Shown piece by piece: positions 33,506-41,782 of a stretch of DNA of 64,000 nucleotides (positions are counted from its first letter, which is position 1; each line of letters opens with the position of its first letter). The DNA is from JAVBMU01 sp031552185 (GTDB lineage: Bacteria > Actinomycetota > Actinomycetes > Actinomycetales > Cellulomonadaceae), in contig JAVBMU010000082.1 in NCBI GenBank assembly GCA_031552185.1, positions 1 to 64,000 of the forward strand, in the 5' to 3' direction. The notes beneath the pieces are model-generated. The model had not been told where the DNA came from. It saw only the letters and a program-made list of their open reading frames with translations, and searched no databases. A program made the position numbers and the translations under genes.

Positions 33506-34729
33506 ATGTCAGTTCCACCCCGAGCGCTCGGCCGGGCGACCGCGCTCGGCCGAACCGCGCTCGGCCGGGCGACCGCGCTCGCCCTGGCGATGACCCTCGC
33601 CGGCCCGGCAGTCGGGCAGGCGGCGGCCGAGCCGATGCCCGTGGTAACGGCCACGCAGACGACGGCGCTCGCTGCGGACAGCGCCTACCCCAGCCTCCAG
33701 GGCGGCGCGACCGACGGCCGCAACTGGTACACCGTGAGCCTGCGGCGCACCGTGACGAACGGCGTCGCGCGGGACGAGGCCGTGCTGATCAAGACCCGCC
33801 TGGGCACCTTGCAGCCGGCCGCGGAGCGAGCCTTCGGGCTGCGCGGTGAGCGGACCGGCCTGCTCGGTCACGGCAACGACATCGCCTACAACCCCCGAAC
33901 CGGACGTCTGCTCGTGCCGGCCTGGACGTGGGAGCACGACCGCTCGGTGCCGGACCCCGACCAGAGTCGGTCGATCCGGCTGGTCGACCCACGCAACCTC
34001 ACCGTGACCGGCACGGTCCGGCTCGACCGCACGGTCACCTCGATCTGCTACGAGCCGACCACTGATCGCTACGTCGCGGGCACGTTCGGCGAGTACGCCG
34101 TGTACGACGGCGCCTTCGCCCGGCAGCGCGTCGGCCCGCGGCTGGCGACGAGCGGCCTCGGGCAGGGCATAGATTGCGACGCGAGCCACATCTACGTCGT
34201 CAGCTCGCCCACCGCGGGCCGGCCGGACAACCAGATCTCCGTGTTCACCTGGGACTTCACCCCGGTGCGCAGCTATGCGTACCGGATCCGCTCGGAGAGC
34301 GAACACCTGCTGCACGCGGACGACACGTTCTATTTGGGGGTGGACCGGCGCGGCGCGGAGGATACGTTGGTGCGCCTCGACGGATTCCAGTTCACCGTTC
34401 GGTATGAGCCGGGCGGTGGGGGCGGCACCATGGCGCCGACCACGGTGCTGTGCGGAGCACCGATGCCCGCGCGGCCCGCCGCGTTCAGCCGGCCGGGCTA
34501 CGCCTTCGCCGGCTGGATCGCCGAGCGCTCGATGGACGGGCGGAAGCAGTATCAACACCCCCGGATCGCCGAACGCACCGGGTGGTACTTTCCCGGCACC
34601 GAGCCCACCGGCTGGGACCGTCGGATTCTGGCGGACCGGGCCGACGTGTCCGCCGCCGCGAGCCGGGGCACCGTGACACTGACCGCGGTGTGGACCCGCA
34701 CGAAGAACCCGATCCGCCCGGCCGCCTGA
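33506..34729 (+). CDS. Secreted InlB B-repeat protein (paralogue 2)
   Basis: 407 residues from ATG 33506. The signal peptide follows an unusual Arg/Ala/Leu N-region with a tandem repeat (GRATALGRTALGRATALALA, then MTLAGPAVGQAAAEP). The mature part mirrors the gene before groES block by block: YPSLQGGATDGRNWYTVSLR, GHGNDIAYNPRTGRLLVPAW, GQGIDCDASHIYVVSS, FTVRYEPGGGGGTMAPTTVL and FSRPGYAFAGW. The terminal InlB B-repeat is a beta-grasp-like module found in surface and adhesive proteins. No LPXTG anchor is visible. The two copies flank groES, which implies a local duplication. Confidence 0.85.
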   Translation: MSVPPRALGRATALGRTALGRATALALAMTLAGPAVGQAAAEPMPVVTATQTTALAADSAYPSLQGGATDGRNWYTVSLRRTVTNGVARDEAVLIKTRLGTLQPAAERAFGLRGERTGLLGHGNDIAYNPRTGRLLVPAWTWEHDRSVPDPDQSRSIRLVDPRNLTVTGTVRLDRTVTSICYEPTTDRYVAGTFGEYAVYDGAFARQRVGPRLATSGLGQGIDCDASHIYVVSSPTAGRPDNQISVFTWDFTPVRSYAYRIRSESEHLLHADDTFYLGVDRRGAEDTLVRLDGFQFTVRYEPGGGGGTMAPTTVLCGAPMPARPAAFSRPGYAFAGWIAERSMDGRKQYQHPRIAERTGWYFPGTEPTGWDRRILADRADVSAAASRGTVTLTAVWTRTKNPIRPAA

Positions 34730-34739
34730 GCGGAGCGGC

Positions 34740-35228
34740 TCAGCCGCCGAGGGCCTCGAGCAGCGTGGCCAGCGTCCGGGCGAGCGTCTCGCGCTCCTCG
34801 GCCGTCAGGGACGCGAGCAGCCGGGACTCATTGGCCACATGGTCGGGCAGCGCGCGATCGATCAGGTCCCGGCCGGTCGGCGTCAGGGCAACCATGACCG
34901 AGCGACGGTCGTCCGCATTGCGCCTGCGCACGATCAGCCCCTGCCGTTCGAGCCGGTCCAGGCGCTGACTGATGGCGCCGGAGGTAACCATCGTCTGGTC
35001 CGTCAACTGCCCGGGCGTCAGGGTGTGCGGCGGCTCGCTGCGGCGCAACGTGGCCAGCACGTCGAAGGATGGAAAATCCAGGCCGTGCCGGCGGAACAAC
35101 TCGACCTGCTCGTTGAGCAGGATGGCGCTGACCCGGTTGATCCGGCCGACGATCCCCATCGGGGAAACGTCAAGATCCGGGCGCTGCCGAGCCCACTGAT
35201 CGAGGATCTTCGCCACGTGGTCGGCCAC
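34740..35228 (-). CDS. MarR-family transcriptional regulator
   Basis: 162 residues from GTG 35228 (no clear ribosome site). Winged-helix core: LFRRHGLDFPSFDVLATLRR, TPGQLTDQTMVTSGAISQRL, then DRLERQGLIVRRRNADDRRS in the wing. A dimer binding palindromic sites is expected; ligand unknown. It is divergent from the methyltransferase gene and convergent with the InlB-repeat gene. Confidence 0.9.
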   Translation of the reverse strand: MADHVAKILDQWARQRPDLDVSPMGIVGRINRVSAILLNEQVELFRRHGLDFPSFDVLATLRRSEPPHTLTPGQLTDQTMVTSGAISQRLDRLERQGLIVRRRNADDRRSVMVALTPTGRDLIDRALPDHVANESRLLASLTAEERETLARTLATLLEALGG

Positions 35229-35292
35229 CCCAACAGCGTAGTGCGGCCGGATTCGATGCTGCGGCCCGGGGTGGCCATGGAAGGATCGAGCC

Positions 35293-36570
35293 ATGGATGA
35301 CGCCGCCCTGGACAAGCTGCTCAGTCCCCAGGGCTGGGCGCTGCTGACGGCACTGCCCCGCTACGACCGAGATCGCGTCCTGTCCCTGTCCTCCGGGCTG
35401 ACCGCGAAAGGGGTCGATCCGCAGCTCGTGGCGGCCGCCCTCACGCAGTCCCGCCTGCGCGCGGCGGCGCGGGCGAAGTTCGGCGACTTCGCGGACGGCA
35501 TGATCTTCACCCAGGCCGGCCTGGAGCAGGCGACCCGGCTCGTCGTCGCGGGCCTGCACGCGCGCCGGTACCTGACGGCGGGGGCGACCAAGGTCGCGGA
35601 CCTGACCTGCGGCATCGGCGGCGACTCGCTGGCCTTTGCCGGGGTGGGGCTGCGGGTGCTGGCCACGGAGATCGACAAGGTCACGGCCTCGATCGCCACG
35701 GTGAACCTGCGCCACTTCCCCGAGGCAAAGGTTCGCCGCCAGGACGGGCTGACCCTCGACCTGGCCAAGGAGGGGGTCGACGCCGTCTACGCCGACCCGG
35801 CCCGCCGCACCCGGTCGGGTTCGCGCGTCGTCGACCCGCGGGCGTACGCCCCGCCGCTGGACGCCATCTGGGCGCTGCGCGACGTCGTGCCGGCGGTCGG
35901 CGTGAAGGTGGGGCCGGCGATCTCCCACAACGGTCTGCCGGTGGACGCCGAGACCCAATGGGTCTCGGTCGACGGCGACGTCGTCGAGGCCGGGATCTGG
36001 TTCGGGCCGCTCGCCCCGACCGGGCCGGGCCGCTCCGCGCTGATCCTGCGGACCCGGCCGGACGGGACCACTGCGTCCCGCCTGCTGGCCCGGCGGGCCG
36101 GCGAGGAGGATCTGACGCCGGCCGTGGGCGACGTCGGGCACTACCTGTACGAGCCCGACGGGGCGGCGATCCGGGCCGGCTTGGTCGGTCACGTCGCCGC
36201 CGAGTTGTCGGGATGGCTGGTGGACCGCACCATCGCCTACGTGACGTGCGACGCCCCGGTGCCGGCCGACGAAGTCGGGCTCGCAGCCGGCCTGGCGACC
36301 GGATACCGCGTGCTCGACGCGATGCCGTTCTCGCTCAAGCGGCTGCGGGGGTACCTGCGGGCGCGCAACGTCGGTCGGGTGACGATCAAGAAGCGCGGCA
36401 CCGCCGTCCTGCCCGAGCAGTTGCGCAAGCAACTCGACCTGTCCGGGACGGCCGAGGCGACGATCGTGCTGACTCGGGTGGCCGGGTCGCAGCAGGTTCT
36501 GGTGGTGGACCCGATCCGGGCGCCCGCCGGCCCGGCCGAGTCCGAAGACGACGGCGGGGCCGGGCGGTGA
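35293..36570 (+). CDS. Class I SAM-dependent methyltransferase with THUMP-like C-terminus
   Basis: 425 residues from ATG 35293. An N-terminal helical region precedes the SAM-binding motif VADLTCGIGGDSLAFAG, the acidic loop VLATEIDKVTASIATVNL, and the motif AVYADPARRTRSGSR. The C-terminal region RNVGRVTIKKRGTAVLPEQL is the THUMP-like domain of this actinobacterial family. RNA is the probable substrate by analogy, but the target is unknown. It overlaps the next gene by 4 bases (GTGA). Confidence 0.85.
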   Translation: MDDAALDKLLSPQGWALLTALPRYDRDRVLSLSSGLTAKGVDPQLVAAALTQSRLRAAARAKFGDFADGMIFTQAGLEQATRLVVAGLHARRYLTAGATKVADLTCGIGGDSLAFAGVGLRVLATEIDKVTASIATVNLRHFPEAKVRRQDGLTLDLAKEGVDAVYADPARRTRSGSRVVDPRAYAPPLDAIWALRDVVPAVGVKVGPAISHNGLPVDAETQWVSVDGDVVEAGIWFGPLAPTGPGRSALILRTRPDGTTASRLLARRAGEEDLTPAVGDVGHYLYEPDGAAIRAGLVGHVAAELSGWLVDRTIAYVTCDAPVPADEVGLAAGLATGYRVLDAMPFSLKRLRGYLRARNVGRVTIKKRGTAVLPEQLRKQLDLSGTAEATIVLTRVAGSQQVLVVDPIRAPAGPAESEDDGGAGR

Positions 36571-37724
36571 GCCAGGCCATGCCCGGGCTGCACCTGCCGT
36601 TCGCTCATTCGGAGCGCTCCTCGGTGGGTATCGAGTGGGAACTCGCCCTGGTCGACGCCGACTCCGGCGACCTTCGCCAGGTCGCCCGGCCGATCCTCGA
36701 CGCCCTGCGACCAGCCGGGCACGCCGAGCATCCGGCCATCCGACACGAACTGCTGCTGAACACGATCGAGGTCACCAGCGGGGTCTGCCGCACCGTGGGA
36801 CAGGCCGGCAAGGACATCGCGGCCGCCGTCGACGAACTGCGGGCCGTCGCCGAACCGCTGCGGGTCGAACTGATGTGCGCAGGCACCCATCCCTTCGCCC
36901 GCTGGACCAACCAACAGGTGACCGACAAGGAGCGGTACCACACGCTGATCGACCGGACCCAGTGGTGGGGCCGGCAGATGGTGATCTTCGGCGTTCATGT
37001 GCATGTGGGCATCGAGGACCGGGCCAAGGTGCTGCCCATCATGCGGGCGATGCTCTGCTACTTTCCGCACCTGCAGTCCCTCTCGGCGTCGTCGCCGTAC
37101 TGGGGCGGGCAGGACACCGGGTATGCCTCGAACCGGGCGCTGATGTTCCAGCAACTGCCGACGGCGGGTCTCGGCTACCAGTTCGACGAGTGGTCCCAAC
37201 TCGAGCGATATGTCGGCGACATGCTGCACACGGGCGTGATCGAGCAGTTCGACGAGGTGCGGTGGGACCTGCGGCCGGCGCCGCGCTTCGGCACCCTGGA
37301 AACCCGGATCTGCGACGGCGTCTCCAACGCCACGGAACTGCTGGCGCTCGCCGCCCTGACGCATTGCCTGGTGGAGCACCTGTCCACGCTGCTCGACGAG
37401 GGGCGTGACCTGCCCACGTTGCCGGCCTGGTTCGTCCAGGAGAACAAGTGGCGCTCGGCCCGGTACGGGATGGACGCCATCGTCATCACCAACCGCGCCG
37501 GCGACGAGGAATTGGTCACCGACGCCGTCGAGCGATTGCTAGTGGAACTGGAACCGGCCGCGGATCGGCTCGGGTGCCTCGACGAACTCGACGACGTGCG
37601 CGTGATCCTGCGCCGGGGTGCCTCCTACCAGCGCCAGCGCGCCGTCGCGCGGCGGCATGCCGGCGACCTGGGCGCCGTCGTCTCCTCCCTGGTCGCAGAG
37701 ATGCGGGCCGGCCGGCCGCTGTGA
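36567..37724 (+). CDS. YbdK/GCS2-type carboxylate-amine ligase
   Basis: 385 residues from GTG 36567, inside the preceding stop codon. Glutamate-cysteine ligase family 2 signature: SSVGIEWELALVDADSGDLR, HELLLNTIEVTSGVCRTVGQ, MCAGTHPFARW, VFGVHVHVGIEDRAKVL-type motif (MVIFGVHVHVGIEDRAK), SASSPYWGGQDTGYASNRAL and LETRICDGVSNATEL. These enzymes join glutamate to an amine such as cysteine using ATP; YbdK-type members have weak gamma-glutamylcysteine synthetase activity. Possible roles include thiol or ergothioneine-related metabolism. Confidence 0.88.
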   Translation: MSQAMPGLHLPFAHSERSSVGIEWELALVDADSGDLRQVARPILDALRPAGHAEHPAIRHELLLNTIEVTSGVCRTVGQAGKDIAAAVDELRAVAEPLRVELMCAGTHPFARWTNQQVTDKERYHTLIDRTQWWGRQMVIFGVHVHVGIEDRAKVLPIMRAMLCYFPHLQSLSASSPYWGGQDTGYASNRALMFQQLPTAGLGYQFDEWSQLERYVGDMLHTGVIEQFDEVRWDLRPAPRFGTLETRICDGVSNATELLALAALTHCLVEHLSTLLDEGRDLPTLPAWFVQENKWRSARYGMDAIVITNRAGDEELVTDAVERLLVELEPAADRLGCLDELDDVRVILRRGASYQRQRAVARRHAGDLGAVVSSLVAEMRAGRPL

Positions 37725-37741
37725 AGCGGCGCGGCCGGCCG
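37709..37741. terminator. Hairpin spanning the YbdK-like stop codon
   Basis: CGGCCGGCCGC (37709-37719) pairs exactly with GCGGCCGGCCG (37731-37741). The stop codon is in the 11-base loop. It separates convergent genes. Confidence 0.65.
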
Positions 37742-37747
37742 CGGGCT

Positions 37748-38680
37748 CTACCAAGTCCGGGCGGTCGCGGGCGAGTCGACGAGCACGGCGTCCAGGTGCA
37801 GCGCCGCCGCCTTGTCGTAGTCGGCTTCGGTGTTGATGGCGATCGCCATGGTGTTGACGCCGCCGCGGGGGTCGATGCACTTCATCGACTCCCGATCCCA
37901 CAGGTCCGCCGTGGTCTCGGTGGTGGCGCTGCCCAGGGTGAAGGTCTCGGTCACCGTGATCTTGCGGTGGAACTCGAAGGCGAGCCAAGTGCCCTCGGCC
38001 GGCTTCGGGTCGCACTTGTGGGCGAGGGCGATGTCGATGAGGCGCTGCCTGGTCCGGTCGCGGCTCTCCGCGACGGCAGCCCCGGGGATCGCCCCTGCAA
38101 GCGAGGTGGCCTCTGCGTCGGTCGAGTAAATGACCACGCGGCTCGCGTTCTTCGTCGTCTTCAGGAACCGATTGACGGCGTCGACCAGCGGCGCGGCGGG
38201 GGTCTGCTTCAGATCGAGAAACACCTTCTTCTTGGCCGGGATCGCGGCCAAGGCCTGGGCGAGGGTGGGAATCGGCGCGGGGTCGGTGCGGTAGGGATAA
38301 TCGCTGCTGCCCGCCGGCTTGAAGTTCCAGCCGGCGTTCAGGGCGGTGAGTTCGGCCGCCGTCTTGCCGGCGACGGGGCCGCTGCCATTGGTGAGGGCGG
38401 ACAGATCGGCCGGCCGGTAGAGGACGGGCACGCCGTCGCTGCTGACCTGGACGGTGAGCCAAAGCGCGTCGGCGCCGTCCCGGAGCGAGCCGGCGACGCC
38501 GACGAGCGTGTTCTCCGGATAGTCGGCGGTGCCGGCGCGGTGCGCCACGATCAGCGGATGGCTGCGATTGCGCTCCGACCCCTTGCCCGGATCGCCCGAT
38601 CCGGCGGCCGTCACGGCCGAGACACTCACTGCGAGCACCAGCGGCACCGCGGCGAGCAGGGCTGAAAGTCTGGGCTTCAC
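37748..38680 (-). CDS. Secreted GDPD-like protein with missing catalytic residues
   Basis: 310 residues from GTG 38680 (GAGGGGAGC upstream). Signal peptide about 1-27 (LSALLAAVPLVLAVSVSAVT). The first GDPD motif is intact (VAHRAGTADYPENTLVG, His 47, Glu 56). The second is not: the usual E-x-D-V...DG-x-P-V-x-x-HD reads LWLTVQVSSDGVPVLYRPAD, losing Glu, Asp and the second catalytic His. The central VFLDLKQ strand remains. It is likely a lectin-like or otherwise non-hydrolytic relative of glycerophosphodiester phosphodiesterase. Confidence 0.7.
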   Translation of the reverse strand: MKPRLSALLAAVPLVLAVSVSAVTAAGSGDPGKGSERNRSHPLIVAHRAGTADYPENTLVGVAGSLRDGADALWLTVQVSSDGVPVLYRPADLSALTNGSGPVAGKTAAELTALNAGWNFKPAGSSDYPYRTDPAPIPTLAQALAAIPAKKKVFLDLKQTPAAPLVDAVNRFLKTTKNASRVVIYSTDAEATSLAGAIPGAAVAESRDRTRQRLIDIALAHKCDPKPAEGTWLAFEFHRKITVTETFTLGSATTETTADLWDRESMKCIDPRGGVNTMAIAINTEADYDKAAALHLDAVLVDSPATARTW

Positions 38681-38770
38681 AAATGCTCCCCTCAAGGGAC
38701 AGATTGGGACGAACACGGACAACCCTAGCAGGGGCGGTGCGGCGTGGCCGGGCCCGGGCGCGGGGGCGCG

Positions 38771-39469
38771 TCAGCCCAGTCGGCGCGCCAGCGCGAGGGC
38801 GAATCGCGCCGCGACGAGCCCGGCCCGGACGTTCTCGCGGAGGAACTCGTCCGCGCCGGTTCCGGCCGCGCTGTCGGAGATGGCACGCACGCCCAGGAAT
38901 CGCGTCCCGAAGGCGAAACACACCTGGGCCGCCGCGCACGATTCCATGTCGCAGGTGATCGCGTCCGGGAAGGTCCGCCCGACGCGGGCGAAATGCTTGG
39001 CGTCGACGAACACATCGCTCGACAGCATGGTGCCGATCACCGCGCCGGCGAGCCGGGCGTGCTCGATCAGGTCGCGGTCGCCCGGATACCGCGCCGGCTC
39101 CCCCGGCAAGCCACCCGGCTCCTGGCCGAGCGGGCGGGCGTCGGCGCCCCCGTTCACGTAATCCGCGCCGACCACCACGTCGCCCGGCCCGAGGCCGGGG
39201 GCCAGCGCGCCCGCGACACCACAGGAGAACACGAAGGACGGCTCGAGCCCGAGGGTCAAAGCGGTCGCCCCGAGCGCCGCGTTGATGTGCCCCATCCCGA
39301 CCCGGGCGACGACCGGGCTCCCCGCGCCCCCGTCGAGCACCCGGAACGGCACCGGCCCGGCCCACTGTTCGTCCCCCGCGCCGCCGGCGGCCTCGACAAC
39401 GGCGTCGTACTCCGACTGCATTGCCGTGAGAATGACCGGCCGCCCGCGGGCCGCCGTGGTGCTCTGCAT
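38771..39469 (-). CDS. 5'-methylthioadenosine/S-adenosylhomocysteine nucleosidase-like protein
   Basis: 232 residues from ATG 39469 (GAGGAGC upstream). PNP/UDP phosphorylase fold: ILTAMQSEYDAVVEAAGG, VVARVGMGHINAALGATAL, FSCGVAGALAPGLGPGDVVV, the substrate loop ITCDMESCAAAQVCFAFG and catalytic Asp in RAISDSAAG. It removes adenine from methylthioadenosine or S-adenosylhomocysteine (or a related nucleoside such as futalosine). It is divergent from the PadR gene, sharing a region with two operator-like sites. Confidence 0.85.
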   Translation of the reverse strand: MQSTTAARGRPVILTAMQSEYDAVVEAAGGAGDEQWAGPVPFRVLDGGAGSPVVARVGMGHINAALGATALTLGLEPSFVFSCGVAGALAPGLGPGDVVVGADYVNGGADARPLGQEPGGLPGEPARYPGDRDLIEHARLAGAVIGTMLSSDVFVDAKHFARVGRTFPDAITCDMESCAAAQVCFAFGTRFLGVRAISDSAAGTGADEFLRENVRAGLVAARFALALARRLG

Positions 39470-39522
39470 CTGTGCTCCTCGCGCCCGACGCCGCCCGGTC
39501 TGCCCGGCTCGCCCGGGCGTTC

Positions 39523-39537
39523 GTAGGTTATACCGAC
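39523..39537. promoter_or_regulatory. Second operator-like half site in the PadR intergenic region
   Basis: GTAGGTTATACCGAC contains the palindrome GGTTATACC and shares GGT-A-TA-ACC character with the main palindrome about 100 bp away. It lies 54 bp upstream of the nucleosidase start. Confidence 0.35.
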
Positions 39538-39630
39538 GCCGACCAGCGGCGGCCGGCCGCCCCGTCGCCGGGTGCTCCGCCGGCGCTCTCGACCATTGCG
39601 CCTGCCACTGCGCCTTGGCCGACTAGTTGA

Positions 39631-39652
39631 TTTTACCGACTAGTAGGTATAA
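39631..39652. promoter_or_regulatory. Palindromic operator in front of padR
   Basis: TTTTACC at 39631 and GGTATAA at 39646 flank a central ACTAGT. The 22-bp element is its own reverse complement apart from two mismatched pairs. It ends ten bases before the padR start, where PadR autorepression is normally exerted. Confidence 0.6.
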
Positions 39653-39662
39653 CATATGAGTC

Positions 39663-40013
39663 ATGTCGGGCGATCGAGACTCCCAGCTCCTGAAGGGCGT
39701 CCTTCCGATGCTGGTGCTCGCCGCGCTCGAGCGCGGCGAGTCCTACGGCTATGCATTGGTTGCCACGCTTCGCAACGCCGGGCTCGCGGACCTCAGCACG
39801 GGTTCGGTCTATCCCGTCCTGACCCGCCTCGAGCGCGAGCGGTTGATCGTCTCGCGGATTGTCCCCTCGGCGGCGGGGCCCGCCCGCAAGTACTACGCGC
39901 CGACCGCCGACGGGCGCCGCGAACTCGACCGCGCCCGCTCATCGTGGCTGCACCTGTGCGGCGTCGTCGGCACGTTGGTGCCCGCGCCCGCCCCGGATCC
40001 CGGAGGAACCTGA
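39663..40013 (+). CDS. PadR-family transcriptional regulator
   Basis: 116 residues from ATG 39663. Winged-helix N-terminal domain typical of short PadR proteins: LLKGVLPMLVLAALERGESY, GYALVATLRNAGLADLSTGS, VYPVLTRLERERLI, RKYYAPTADGRRELDRARS. It probably represses its own operon through the palindrome just upstream. Its stop (TGA) shares one base with the ATG of the following membrane protein gene. Confidence 0.92.
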   Translation: MSGDRDSQLLKGVLPMLVLAALERGESYGYALVATLRNAGLADLSTGSVYPVLTRLERERLIVSRIVPSAAGPARKYYAPTADGRRELDRARSSWLHLCGVVGTLVPAPAPDPGGT

Positions 40014-40531
40014 TGCGTACCGATTCCCTCACCGTCACCGATCGGATTCGCCGCGAAGCGTGGCTCGCCCGCTTCGGGTTCGCCATGCGGGACTACCCGG
40101 CCCGGCCATATCGGCAGATCGCCCGCGATCTGCGTCGTGAAGTCACTGCCGACGCCGGCGAATGCGGCATGCGCGCGGCGCTGCGGGACCTGGGGCGCCC
40201 GGCCAGTCTCGCGGACCGCCATCTGGCGGAATTGGGCCGACCCCGACCGCGCTGGCTCGATGGCGCATTGGCCGCCGGAGTCCTCGTGTTCTTCATTCCG
40301 GCGCTATGCCTGATTGCGTATGGGGCAGGCGCGGCCGATACGCTCGCGTCCCGCGGCGGCGGTGCAGCGCGGTTGTCGTTCCTGGGTACTGCCCTGCATG
40401 TCGTCTCGGACTCGGACGGTCTGGCGTTCGAGGGGACGATGTCGGTCGCAGCCCTGGTCGCGTTCGCGCTCACCTTCGCAGCGCTCTTCGCGACGGCCGC
40501 CCGGGTCTGGCGCCTGTGGGCGGCTCGCTGA
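40013..40531 (+). CDS. HAAS/DUF1700-like membrane protein, PadR partner
   Basis: 172 residues from ATG 40013 (CGGAGGA upstream). The N-terminal helical part (MRDYPARPYRQIARDLRREV, GMRAALRDLGRPASLADRHL) has the layout of the HAAS/DUF1700 signalling module that usually accompanies PadR. Two or three transmembrane helices follow (LAAGVLVFFIPALCLIAYGA, MSVAALVAFALTFAALFA). Probably part of a PadR-controlled membrane stress response; function not established. Confidence 0.7.
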   Translation: MRTDSLTVTDRIRREAWLARFGFAMRDYPARPYRQIARDLRREVTADAGECGMRAALRDLGRPASLADRHLAELGRPRPRWLDGALAAGVLVFFIPALCLIAYGAGAADTLASRGGGAARLSFLGTALHVVSDSDGLAFEGTMSVAALVAFALTFAALFATAARVWRLWAAR

Positions 40532-40537
40532 CGGTGT

Positions 40538-41782
40538 TCATTCGGACCGCACGGCAAGTGCCGGGCTGATCGTCGCTGCTCTCCGGGCCGGGTACGCCGA
40601 GGCAACCAATCCGACGGCCGTGCCGATCAGCGGTCCCATCGATATCCAGCGCAGCTCCAGGACCGCCGTCCAGCCATTCACCGCGGCGGTGGCGAGGGTG
40701 GCCACCGCGGCGAGGGCGGCACCGACCAGCCCACCGAGCAGCCCGATGGCCGCACCTTCGGTCAGGAAGAGCGCGGCGACCAGTCCGCGGGACGAGCCCA
40801 AAGCCCTGCGTAGGCCGATCTCGCGGGTGCGACCCAGGACCGCAACCACCATCGAGTTGGCGATCAGCAACACCGTCAGCACCGTGAGAGTCACCCCGAT
40901 CCAGGCCGCCAGCTTTCCCATCTGGGTGGCGACGCCGCGTCGCAACGAGTCCATCGACACAACGGGCGACGTCGCGAGCCGCTCCGGCGCATCCGGTCTG
41001 ACTGCGGTCGTGATGACCTCGGCGACTTGAGCGCCTGCGCCCGGGCGGGTCCGAACGAGAATCGTGGTGTCGTCATCGTTTCCAGTCATGCCGAGGCCAG
41101 TCGGGTAGGGAATCACAACCGCGTTGCCCAGGGCGGCCGGGCCACCCCGGCCGAGGAAGCCGACGACGTCGAAGGGAGCGTCATTGATCCATACCTGCAG
41201 GCCCGTGGGTGCGTCGGTGATCGGGACGTCCAGCGAGCGGGCAGCGTCCGGGCCGAGGAAGGCAATCGGCCGATCGACGTCGAGCAAGAAGGACCGCTCA
41301 ACCTCCCCGCCGGCGCGTGCCGCCCGCAAATAGCCGGCGGACACGGCGACGACGGCCGGCTGGGGCGCATCCTCGCTACCTGCAGGTTTTTCCCCGCCGG
41401 GCAGCCGGGCGAGTACCGGGGCGACCGCTCGCGATACGTCAAGCCTGCGGCCCCCGGACTCGACAAGGTCGACGCGCGCAAGACGTGCGTCGGTGTCGTC
41501 CGGCAACGTACTCGATTCGCCGTCCGCCGGGCGGCCACGCTGATTCTCGTTGGCCGGCACGACGGAAATCGTCACGAGGTCCAAGGTCGAAGCGGCGATG
41601 CCCGAGCCGACCTGTTGGGCCGCCTGCACGGAAATCCCCACCGAAGAGAGCAGAGCTCCCGCGCTCAGCCCAACTGCGGCCACCATCATCACTGCTCGCG
41701 AACGCCGAGAACTCAGTTCCACCAGAACGTCGTCCACGAGGTCGGCAATTGTCCCCGGCAGCGGCCGGCGCCGGGCCGTCAT
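40538..41782 (-). CDS. MacB/FtsX-type ABC transporter permease
   Basis: 414 residues, starting ATG 41782. One N-terminal membrane helix (AVMMVAAVGLSAGALLSSVG), a large extracytoplasmic domain (about 60-270), then three C-terminal helices (IGVTLTVLTVLLIANSMVV, LFLTEGAAIGLLGGLVGAAL, MGPLIGTAVGLVASAYPARR). LGRTREIGLRRALGSSRG between them is the conserved FtsX cytoplasmic loop. MacB-type systems drive mechanotransmission of peptides or lipids out of the cell. Last gene of a four-gene operon. Confidence 0.9.
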   Translation of the reverse strand: MTARRRPLPGTIADLVDDVLVELSSRRSRAVMMVAAVGLSAGALLSSVGISVQAAQQVGSGIAASTLDLVTISVVPANENQRGRPADGESSTLPDDTDARLARVDLVESGGRRLDVSRAVAPVLARLPGGEKPAGSEDAPQPAVVAVSAGYLRAARAGGEVERSFLLDVDRPIAFLGPDAARSLDVPITDAPTGLQVWINDAPFDVVGFLGRGGPAALGNAVVIPYPTGLGMTGNDDDTTILVRTRPGAGAQVAEVITTAVRPDAPERLATSPVVSMDSLRRGVATQMGKLAAWIGVTLTVLTVLLIANSMVVAVLGRTREIGLRRALGSSRGLVAALFLTEGAAIGLLGGLVGAALAAVATLATAAVNGWTAVLELRWISMGPLIGTAVGLVASAYPARRAATISPALAVRSE

